Source: Prochlorococcus marinus CUG1433 (GTDB lineage: Bacteria; Cyanobacteriota; Cyanobacteriia; PCC-6307; Cyanobiaceae). From it: a stretch of DNA of 64,000 nucleotides. Below, piece after piece: positions 50,324-64,000 of the stretch. The stretch covers positions 1,116,001 to 1,180,000 of the forward strand of contig JAEPLN010000001.1 in assembly GCA_017644425.1 (NCBI GenBank). The letters are read 5' to 3'. Under the pieces are notes generated by a model. It was not told where the DNA came from and made no database searches. It worked only from the letters and a program-made list of their open reading frames with translations. The translations under genes were made by a program, and so were the position numbers. Position 1 is the stretch's first letter. Each line of letters starts with the position of its first letter.

Positions 50324-53300
50324 ATGAGCAGTAGCGCTTTACAGGTAGCAAAAACAGCTACTTATCTACCAGATTTAGTTGAAGTACAAAGAGCAAGCTT
50401 TAAATGGTTTTTGGAAAAGGGTTTAATAGAAGAATTACAAAACTTCTCTCCTATTTCTGATTACACAGGTAAATTAGAATTACATTTTATTGGTGAAGAG
50501 TATAGGTTAAAAAGACCTAGGCATGATGTTGAGGAGGCAAAAAGGAGGGATGCAACATTTGCTTCACAGATGTATGTAACTTGCAGATTGATTAATAAAG
50601 AAACTGGTGAAATAAAAGAACAAGAAGTATTTATTGGTGAATTACCTTTGATGACAGAAAGAGGAACTTTCATTATTAATGGTGCCGAGAGAGTAATAGT
50701 TAATCAAATTGTTCGAAGTCCAGGAGTATATTTCAAGGATGAACAGGATAAAAATGGTCGCAGAACTTATAACGCAAGCGTTATTCCGAATAGAGGGGCA
50801 TGGTTAAAATTTGAGACTGATAAGAATAATTTACTTTATGTAAGAGTTGATAAAACTAGAAAAATTAATGCCCATGTTCTTATGAGAGCTATGGGACTTT
50901 CTGATAATGATGTAGTTGATAAACTTAGGCATCCTGAGTTTTATCAAGCCTCAATTGAGTCAGCCAATGACGAGGGTATAAATTCAGAAGATCAAGCATT
51001 ACTTGAGCTCTATAAAAAACTCCGTCCAGGTGAACCACCATCTGTTTCTGGAGGACAACAGTTATTACACAGTAGATTTTTTGATCCTAAAAGATATGAT
51101 TTGGGCCGAGTTGGTAGATACAAAATAAATAAAAAATTAAGGCTGACTGTTCCAGATGATGTAAGAACACTAACCCATGAGGATGTCCTTTCCACCATTG
51201 ATTATCTAATTAACCTAGAGTTGGATATTGGTGGTGCAAGTTTGGATGATATTGATCATCTTGGTAACCGAAGAGTTAGATCAGTTGGAGAACTTCTGCA
51301 GAACCAAGTAAGGGTTGGTCTTAACCGTTTAGAGAGAATTATTAAAGAAAGAATGACAGTTGGAGAAACAGATTCTCTTACACCAGCTCAATTAGTCAAT
51401 CCTAAACCTTTGGTTGCTGCTATAAAAGAATTTTTTGGCTCTAGCCAATTAAGCCAATTTATGGATCAAACAAATCCCCTGGCTGAATTAACACATAAAA
51501 GAAGAATTTCCGCTTTAGGTCCAGGTGGTCTAACCCGAGAGAGAGCAGGCTTTGCTGTTAGAGATATTCATCCTTCACATTATGGAAGATTATGTCCGAT
51601 TGAAACACCTGAAGGTCCTAATGCGGGTCTCATAAATTCCTTAGCTACCCACGCAAGGGTAAATGAGTATGGTTTTATTGAAACTCCTTTTTGGGAAGTT
51701 AAAAACGGTAAAGTTAATAAAGAAGGTAGTCCTGTTTATCTTTCTGCTGATTTAGAAGATGAGTGCAGAGTAGCCCCAGGAGATGTTGCAACTGATAAGG
51801 AAGGGAATATACTCGCAAATCTAATACCTGTGAGATATCGACAAGATTTTGAAAAAGTACCTCCTCAGCAAGTTGATTATGTTCAGCTGTCCCCTGTTCA
51901 AGTGATTTCAGTTGCAACTTCATTAATTCCTTTTTTGGAACATGATGATGCAAACAGAGCTCTTATGGGTTCGAATATGCAACGCCAAGCAGTTCCTTTG
52001 CTCAGGCCAGAACGTCCATTAGTTGGCACAGGTTTAGAATCTCAAGTTGCTAGAGACTCGGGGATGGTCCCAATAACAAAAGTTAATGGAACTATTTCTT
52101 ATGTAGATGCTAATGAAATTGTCGTTAAAGATAAGGACGGTATTGAACATTTTCATTATCTTCAAAAGTATCAGAGATCCAACCAAGATACTTGCTTAAA
52201 CCAAAGACCTATCGTCAATATTGGCGATCAAGTTATATCTGGACAAGTTTTAGCTGACGGATCCGCATGTGAAGGAGGAGAAATAGCACTGGGTCAGAAT
52301 GTATTAATTGCATATATGCCATGGGAAGGCTACAACTATGAAGACGCAATATTGGTAAGCGAGAGGATGGTAACTGATGATTTATATACATCAGTGCATA
52401 TCGAAAAATATGAAATAGAAGCAAGACAAACAAAATTAGGGCCTGAAGAAATTACAAGAGAGATTCCGAATATTTCTGAGGAAAGCTTAAATAATCTTGA
52501 TGAAATGGGAATAATTAGGATTGGTGCTTTTGTGGAAAGTGGAGATATTCTTGTTGGAAAAGTTACTCCAAAAGGAGAATCAGATCAACCTCCTGAAGAA
52601 AAACTTTTGAGAGCCATTTTTGGTGAGAAGGCTAGAGATGTCAGAGATAACTCTCTTAGGGTTCCTAAGACTGAAAAGGGAAGAGTTTTAGATGTTCGTA
52701 TCTACACTCGAGAACAAGGTGATGAATTACCTCCAGGAGCCAACATGGTTGTCAGAGTTTATGTAGCCCAAAGGAGGAAAATTCAAGTTGGCGATAAAAT
52801 GGCAGGAAGGCATGGTAACAAGGGAATTATTAGCAGAATCCTACCTAGGGAAGATATGCCTTATCTGCCTGATGGAACTCCTGTAGACATAGTTCTTAAT
52901 CCATTAGGAGTGCCTAGCAGGATGAACGTAGGTCAAGTTTTTGAATTATTGATGGGCTGGGCAGCCTCAAACTTAAATTGCAGGGTTAAAGTTGTCCCAT
53001 TTGATGAAATGTATGGTGCTGAAAAATCACATCAGACAGTTCAAGCATTTTTAGAAGAGGCTTCAAAACAGCCAGGCAAAGCATGGGTTTACAACCCTGA
53101 AGACCCTGGAAAGTTATTACTTAAAGATGGAAGAACTGGAGAACCCTTCGATCAGCCAGTTGCAGTTGGATACTCTCACTTTCTAAAGTTAGTTCATTTG
53201 GTGGACGACAAAATTCATGCTAGATCTACTGGTCCTTATTCTTTGGTTACACAACAACCATTAGGTGGTAAAGCTCAGCAGGGTGGGCAAAGGCTTGGAG

Positions 53301-53617
53301 AAATGGAAGTTTGGGCTCTTGAGGCTTATGGCGCAGCCTATACTCTCCAAGAATTATTAACAGTAAAATCTGATGATATGCAAGGTAGAAATGAAGCTCT
53401 AAATGCCATAGTAAAAGGAAAACCAATTCCTAGGCCTGGAACTCCTGAGTCATTTAAAGTTCTTATGAGGGAATTACAGTCTCTAGGTCTTGATATTGGG
53501 GTGTATACAGATGAAGGAAAAGAAGTAGATTTAATGCAAGATATAAATCCGAGAAGGAATACTCCATCGAGACCAACGTATGAATCTCTAGGAACCTCTG
53601 AATATGAGGAAGATTAG
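50324..53617 (+). CDS. rpoB: RNA polymerase subunit beta
   Basis: RpoB carries part of the RNA polymerase active centre and the rifampicin-binding pocket. The 1097-aa product has the pocket region [26 protein letters not shown]. It has the conserved [26 protein letters not shown] and the C-terminal clamp segment [23 protein letters not shown]. The length is short compared with E. coli, as usual for cyanobacteria. First gene of rpoB-rpoC1-rpoC2; a 220-nt gap upstream presumably contains its promoter. Confidence 0.99.
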   Translation: MSSSALQVAKTATYLPDLVEVQRASFKWFLEKGLIEELQNFSPISDYTGKLELHFIGEEYRLKRPRHDVEEAKRRDATFASQMYVTCRLINKETGEIKEQEVFIGELPLMTERGTFIINGAERVIVNQIVRSPGVYFKDEQDKNGRRTYNASVIPNRGAWLKFETDKNNLLYVRVDKTRKINAHVLMRAMGLSDNDVVDKLRHPEFYQASIESANDEGINSEDQALLELYKKLRPGEPPSVSGGQQLLHSRFFDPKRYDLGRVGRYKINKKLRLTVPDDVRTLTHEDVLSTIDYLINLELDIGGASLDDIDHLGNRRVRSVGELLQNQVRVGLNRLERIIKERMTVGETDSLTPAQLVNPKPLVAAIKEFFGSSQLSQFMDQTNPLAELTHKRRISALGPGGLTRERAGFAVRDIHPSHYGRLCPIETPEGPNAGLINSLATHARVNEYGFIETPFWEVKNGKVNKEGSPVYLSADLEDECRVAPGDVATDKEGNILANLIPVRYRQDFEKVPPQQVDYVQLSPVQVISVATSLIPFLEHDDANRALMGSNMQRQAVPLLRPERPLVGTGLESQVARDSGMVPITKVNGTISYVDANEIVVKDKDGIEHFHYLQKYQRSNQDTCLNQRPIVNIGDQVISGQVLADGSACEGGEIALGQNVLIAYMPWEGYNYEDAILVSERMVTDDLYTSVHIEKYEIEARQTKLGPEEITREIPNISEESLNNLDEMGIIRIGAFVESGDILVGKVTPKGESDQPPEEKLLRAIFGEKARDVRDNSLRVPKTEKGRVLDVRIYTREQGDELPPGANMVVRVYVAQRRKIQVGDKMAGRHGNKGIISRILPREDMPYLPDGTPVDIVLNPLGVPSRMNVGQVFELLMGWAASNLNCRVKVVPFDEMYGAEKSHQTVQAFLEEASKQPGKAWVYNPEDPGKLLLKDGRTGEPFDQPVAVGYSHFLKLVHLVDDKIHARSTGPYSLVTQQPLGGKAQQGGQRLGEMEVWALEAYGAAYTLQELLTVKSDDMQGRNEALNAIVKGKPIPRPGTPESFKVLMRELQSLGLDIGVYTDEGKEVDLMQDINPRRNTPSRPTYESLGTSEYEED

Positions 53618-53639
53618 ATACTCAATTAAAAACTTTTAA

Positions 53640-55559
<1,920 letters not shown>

Positions 55560-55569
55560 TCTTTAATAA

Positions 55570-59694
<4,125 letters not shown>

Positions 59695-59742
59695 ATATTA
59701 TCTATTATTAGATTTACCTACTAGAATATATCTTTGTTTTAA

Positions 59743-59898
<156 letters not shown>

Positions 59899-59915
59899 TA
59901 ATAGAATTGAACTAA

Positions 59916-60980
<1,065 letters not shown>

Positions 60981-61038
60981 AAATAATTTTTAAAAGTCTC
61001 TTAAAAGGGTTATTATTGTTTTAATTGATATCGAATCT

Positions 61039-61164
61039 TTGGGTTTTATAAAGACAAAAATTTTACCTTTCGCCATAGTCGCACTGTTCGTGATTGCCTT
61101 TTTTGCTGTTAGCGCAAGAATATGGTTACCAGGAGATATGATGTCCCCTGCTCCTTTGTCTTAA
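61039..61164 (+). CDS. Small single-pass membrane peptide of unknown function
   Basis: This 41-aa product was read directly. It starts with TTG (MGFIKTKILPF), has one strong hydrophobic helix (FAIVALFVIAFFAVSARIWL) and ends PGDMMSPAPLS. No in-frame ATG precedes it within the open frame, which opens after a TAA, so the TTG start is the only plausible one I see. It ends 17 nt before the HEAT-repeat gene and resembles the small photosystem or cytochrome peptides in layout, but I cannot name a family. Confidence 0.6.
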   Translation: MGFIKTKILPFAIVALFVIAFFAVSARIWLPGDMMSPAPLS

Positions 61165-61181
61165 TATTTCTAGTTTCTGAA

Positions 61182-61949
61182 ATGACAAAAAATAATGATC
61201 CTAATAAAGAAAGCTTGGCCGAAATCGCAGTTGATCCAGATATTCTAGCTAGAGAATTGGCCTTAGAAATTGAAATAGATCCTTTAGAACAGATTGATGA
61301 GGATGCCTTCTCAAAAAGTTTAAATATAACTCAAGAATGTAATGAAGCCTTAAAAATGCTTAAAGGCAATAAAGAAGAAAGAATACAAGGCTTAAGGATA
61401 TTTTGCGAATATAGAGATCAGAGATCTTTCCCACTTTTGTTACCATTACTAGATCAACCTTGCCCAGTTGAAAGAATGAGTGCTGTATATGCACTAGGTC
61501 GAAATCCTTGTCCAGCTGCAGTCCAGAAACTTGTCAATCTTCTGAAAACTGATGACAATGCTTACGTTAGAAGAGCGACTGCATGGAGCTTAGCCAATTA
61601 TGACAATCAAATCGTTTTAGAGCCATTAATTAATGCTTTAAAAAATGATGTGGCTGCAGTAAGGTTATGGTCATCTAGTTCTCTAGCGGAAATTGGAAAT
61701 GTATCTGTGGAAAACGCTCAATTAGCAGCAGAACAACTTTTGATAAGCTTAAAGATTGATAATGAATCTGGCGTTAGAAGTAACTGTATTTGGTCATTGT
61801 GTAGATTGTATGAAAATTTGAATAATTCATTTCAAGAAAGTTTCATTGATGAATGTACCAAGATAGCTCTTTTTGATAAAGAACCCTCTGTTATGGAAGA
61901 GGCAAAAACTGCCTTGGATTCTATGGGAATGCAAGGTTTTTATAATTAA
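61182..61949 (+). CDS. HEAT-repeat (phycobilisome-lyase-like) protein
   Basis: The 255-aa protein has tandem alpha-helical HEAT-type repeats from about residue 65. Visible repeats include PVERMSAVYALGRNPCPAAVQKLVNLL, then AYVRRATAWSLANYDNQIVLEPLINAL, then AAVRLWSSSSLAEIGN. The start at 61182 (MTKNNDP) is preferred to one at 61122, which would overlap the membrane peptide and add a non-conserved N-terminus. HEAT proteins of this class in cyanobacteria include phycobilin lyase relatives, but the absence of phycobilisome genes in this window argues for a scaffold role. Confidence 0.85.
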   Translation: MTKNNDPNKESLAEIAVDPDILARELALEIEIDPLEQIDEDAFSKSLNITQECNEALKMLKGNKEERIQGLRIFCEYRDQRSFPLLLPLLDQPCPVERMSAVYALGRNPCPAAVQKLVNLLKTDDNAYVRRATAWSLANYDNQIVLEPLINALKNDVAAVRLWSSSSLAEIGNVSVENAQLAAEQLLISLKIDNESGVRSNCIWSLCRLYENLNNSFQESFIDECTKIALFDKEPSVMEEAKTALDSMGMQGFYN

Positions 61950-61997
61950 ACCTCTAAATTTTTTCTTAAAAAAACCTGAAAAAAAATTATTTTTATC

Positions 61998-62090
61998 CGT
62001 TATTCAATATAAAAATTAAAATTAATTAACTTGTACCAACTGAAACAAAATATTTTCGTTATTCTGTATAAAGTAAAAGTACTTAGTACT
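61998..62090 (+). promoter_or_regulatory. Repeated -10-like blocks upstream of the Ycf35 operon
   Basis: CGTTATTCAATATAAA (61998-62013) and CGTTATTCTGTATAAA (62057-62072) match at 14 of 16 positions, 59 nt apart start to start. Each ends in a TATAAA -10-like hexamer. Next to the gene lie two AGTACT palindromes at 62078-62083 and 62085-62090, one base apart. The second TATAAA would give a leader of about 20 nt. Promoter use is inference. Confidence 0.35.
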
Positions 62091-62098
62091 TGAATTTA

Positions 62099-62314
62099 AT
62101 GCCTCAAAAAACATTGAGATTCAAAATTCATCAAGACGGAAGAGTTGAAGAGACTGTTGAGGGATTTACTGGTAATTCATGCAATGAAGCTACAAAAAAT
62201 CTCGAAGATGCTCTTGGTAAGGTAACAATCAAGAATAAAACATCTGATGCTTTCATCTCAAATGAAAATGAAAACTTAAAACAATTAAACACTGAATCTA
62301 ATGTCACATTTTAG
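62099..62314 (+). CDS. DUF2997 family protein
   Basis: The roughly 71-aa product has the DUF2997 pattern near its start: LRFKIHQDGRVEETVEGFTGNSC. I place the start at ATG 62099 instead of TTG 62090. In cyanobacteria this small family often stands next to ycf35, as here; it is likely a partner of Ycf35. It overlaps the next gene by 14 nt. Confidence 0.82.
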   Translation: MPQKTLRFKIHQDGRVEETVEGFTGNSCNEATKNLEDALGKVTIKNKTSDAFISNENENLKQLNTESNVTF

Positions 62315-62693
62315 TACAATCAAAACCCAGCTTAAAGAATCAGAGCCATTAATTAAGGCCTTAAACAACCTCGGTTATTCCATCAATCAAGAAGAAAAGT
62401 TTGTAAAAGGTTACAGAGGGAAGTTTACAGCGGTTGATATAAGCATGAATTTACCTGGCGACACTAAAGTTGGATTTAAATGGGACAATAATTCAAATGC
62501 TTATGAATTAGTTACTGACCTTGATCTTTGGAAATTTGAAATCCCAGTAGAAAGATTTATTTCTAAAGTCACTCAGATGTATGCTTACCATACAATTATT
62601 TCAAAAACTAATGAGGATGGATATCAAATCGTTGAACAAAAAAATAAAAATGATGGATCTATTGAATTGGTTTTAACCAAGTGGGATAACTAA
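62301..62693 (+). CDS. ycf35: Ycf35 (DUF1257) family protein
   Basis: The 130-aa protein starts MSHFSTIKTQLKESEPLIKAL, the Ycf35 signature, and has the VDISMNLPGDTKVGFKWD segment. Ycf35 is conserved in cyanobacteria and red-algal plastids; its function is not established to my knowledge. Overlaps DUF2997 by 14 nt and leads to a ferredoxin gene after 9 nt, forming a tight operon. Confidence 0.88.
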   Translation: MSHFSTIKTQLKESEPLIKALNNLGYSINQEEKFVKGYRGKFTAVDISMNLPGDTKVGFKWDNNSNAYELVTDLDLWKFEIPVERFISKVTQMYAYHTIISKTNEDGYQIVEQKNKNDGSIELVLTKWDN

Positions 62694-62702
62694 TATCAGA
62701 AT

Positions 62703-63062
62703 ATGGATTTTATAGATCCATTTGATGATCTTGAAGAAAATACTGAAATCACTGGCTGGGAGCCTGTATTAGGTGGACAGCTAGCGGAAAAAGCTGTTTG
62801 GGTTGATGAGGCTAAATGTATTGGTTGCCAATATTGTGTGCACGTAGCTTCGAACACTTTTATGGTTGATGAATTTCATGGTAGAAGTCAAGCTATTAGG
62901 CAAGATGGAGATAGTTCTGATGTTATACAAGAAGCAATAGATACGTGTCCTGTTGATTGTATTCACTGGGTGAATTTTGAAGAATTGGATGATTTGGAAA
63001 ATAGTCTCGATAGGGATATGTTTCAATCATTTGGAAAACCACCACGAATGAATAAACACTAA
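62703..63062 (+). CDS. 4Fe-4S ferredoxin-like protein
   Basis: The 119-aa protein has one [4Fe-4S] motif: C39, C42 and C45 (CIGCQYC) with C82 (CP) as the likely fourth ligand. C86 is an additional cysteine. An acidic N-terminus (DPFDDLEENTE) precedes the cluster domain. It is a small single-cluster electron carrier; partners are unknown, but the adjacent aldo/keto reductase gene, 10 nt downstream, is a candidate. Confidence 0.88.
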   Translation: MDFIDPFDDLEENTEITGWEPVLGGQLAEKAVWVDEAKCIGCQYCVHVASNTFMVDEFHGRSQAIRQDGDSSDVIQEAIDTCPVDCIHWVNFEELDDLENSLDRDMFQSFGKPPRMNKH

Positions 63063-63072
63063 TTTTTAGAAG

Positions 63073-64000
63073 ATGCAGTATCGGAGATTTGGTCGAACCA
63101 ATCTAAAAATTCCTATTTTGTCTTTAGGAGGCATGAGATTTCAAAAAAGTTGGGATCAATTAGATTTCTCAGCAATTTCATATGAAGATCAAAATAAACT
63201 AGAGAATATTTTGAATCTGGCAAATAAATATGGCTTAAGTCATGTAGAAACTGCCAAATATTATGGAACTTCAGAGGTGCAATTAGGGATGGGTTTTAAA
63301 AATACTAATAAAATCCCAAATATTATTCAAACAAAGATTCCTCCAAATAGTGATCCGACAATTTTTGAGAAAGATGTCATAACAAGTATTGAAAAATTGA
63401 AAGTTAAAAAAATTGATTTGTTAGCAATACATGGCATTAATACGGCGGAACATTTACATCAGGCTGTTCGAGATGGAGGTTGTATTGACATTTTGCGGAA
63501 TTTTCAAAAAGAAAATTTAATTAGATTTATTGGATTTTCAACCCATGGCAAACCTTCGCTTATTGAAAAGGCAATATCAACAAATTTATTTGATTATGTT
63601 AATTTGCACTGGTATTACATTAATCAAGCAAATACAAAAGTTATTAATTTAGCAAATAAATATGATCTTGGGGTTTTCATTATAAGTCCTACTGACAAGG
63701 GGGGACATCTTCATACTCCCTCAACAAAAATGTTGGAACTTTGTAGTCCGCTTCATCCTATAGTTTTTAATGATCTTTTTTGCTTAAGAAACCAAAATGT
63801 CCATACTCTCAGTGTTGGCATTGCACAAGAGTCAGATTTTGATCTTCATTTAGAAGCGGTCTCTTTGTTATCAGAAACTGAACATTATGTTCCAAAAATA
63901 TTAAATAGATTAAAGGAGGAATCAATAAATGCTTTAGGTTTAGAATGGTATCAAAATTGGAATAGAAATTTACCGAGTTGGGAATATACCCCTGGAAATA
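63073..64000 (+). CDS. Aldo/keto reductase family protein (3'-truncated by window edge)
   Basis: Read directly from ATG at 63073 to the end of the window, about 309 codons without a stop. The AKR-type start (RRFGRTNLKIPILSLGGMR) is clear. The tetrad positions align to E59 (usually Asp) in VETAKYYG, Y64, K88 and H120. The later sequence (DLFCLRNQNVHTLSVG) resembles a cyanobacterial AKR group that continues into a C-terminal iron-sulfur domain; that part lies beyond the window, so this is inference. Its neighbour is a ferredoxin gene. Confidence 0.87.
   Translation, partial: MQYRRFGRTNLKIPILSLGGMRFQKSWDQLDFSAISYEDQNKLENILNLANKYGLSHVETAKYYGTSEVQLGMGFKNTNKIPNIIQTKIPPNSDPTIFEKDVITSIEKLKVKKIDLLAIHGINTAEHLHQAVRDGGCIDILRNFQKENLIRFIGFSTHGKPSLIEKAISTNLFDYVNLHWYYINQANTKVINLANKYDLGVFIISPTDKGGHLHTPSTKMLELCSPLHPIVFNDLFCLRNQNVHTLSVGIAQESDFDLHLEAVSLLSETEHYVPKILNRLKEESINALGLEWYQNWNRNLPSWEYTPGN

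Overview
The window reads as a chromosome segment of a high-light-adapted Prochlorococcus. It is very AT-rich, densely packed and shows no mobile elements. The cyanobacterial marks are psaA-psaB, psaI-psaL, RNA polymerase beta' split into rpoC1 and rpoC2, a ferredoxin-type glutamate synthase, a CbiG-CobJ fusion, an Hli protein and Ycf35. The species call is inference from gene content and sequence character; I ran no database search.

Layout. 1-2.2 kb: the tail of a large ribosomal protein cluster (rplM, 5'-cut by the window edge, then rpsI, rpmE, prfA). 2.2-6.9 kb: an HNH nuclease gene, alr, tRNA-Ser(GCU), a HAD phosphatase and cobalamin gene cbiG-cobJ. 6.9-14.1 kb: photosystem I genes. psaA-psaB sit behind a 334-nt control region rich in dyad symmetries and end at a strong terminator; a glycosyltransferase and a small membrane protein separate them from psaI-psaL. 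14.1-16.7 kb: an accessory-looking patch with a divergent NlpC/P60 peptidase / class-A-beta-lactamase-like pair, and a serine-recombinase homologue whose catalytic serine is gone, together with a 68-aa partner. 17-22.8 kb: lipA, a YciI-like protein and the Fd-GOGAT gene. 23-27.7 kb: the str operon rpsL-rpsG-fusA-tuf-rpsJ. 27.7-33.1 kb: a Lon-domain protein, a plastoquinone/tocopherol methyltransferase, pheA, a DUF1997 protein, rnhB and rne. 33.4-39.5 kb: dapL, clpS, a B12-type radical SAM protein, two envelope glycosyltransferase genes and tRNA-Thr(CGU). 39.6-45.5 kb: the rimP-nusA-ylxR-infB operon, with an unusual 36-nt repeat array inside infB. 45.7-50.1 kb: an HtrA protease, rpiA, hisD, rpsT and a TatD nuclease. 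50.3-61 kb: rpoB-rpoC1-rpoC2, followed by a tiny hli gene and rlmN. 61-64 kb: a 41-aa membrane peptide, a HEAT-repeat protein, and a DUF2997-Ycf35-ferredoxin-aldo/keto reductase operon cut by the window end.

Most of the window is core machinery for translation, transcription and photosystem I. The parts most worth a second look are the recombinase-like protein with lost active-site residues (15.8-16.7 kb), the structured psaA leader, the direct repeat in front of psaI, the Ycf35/ferredoxin/AKR operon, the infB repeat array and the hli gene behind rpoC2. Five short or edge genes (psaI, hli, the 41-aa peptide, the 5'-cut rplM and the 3'-cut AKR) were read directly from the bases.
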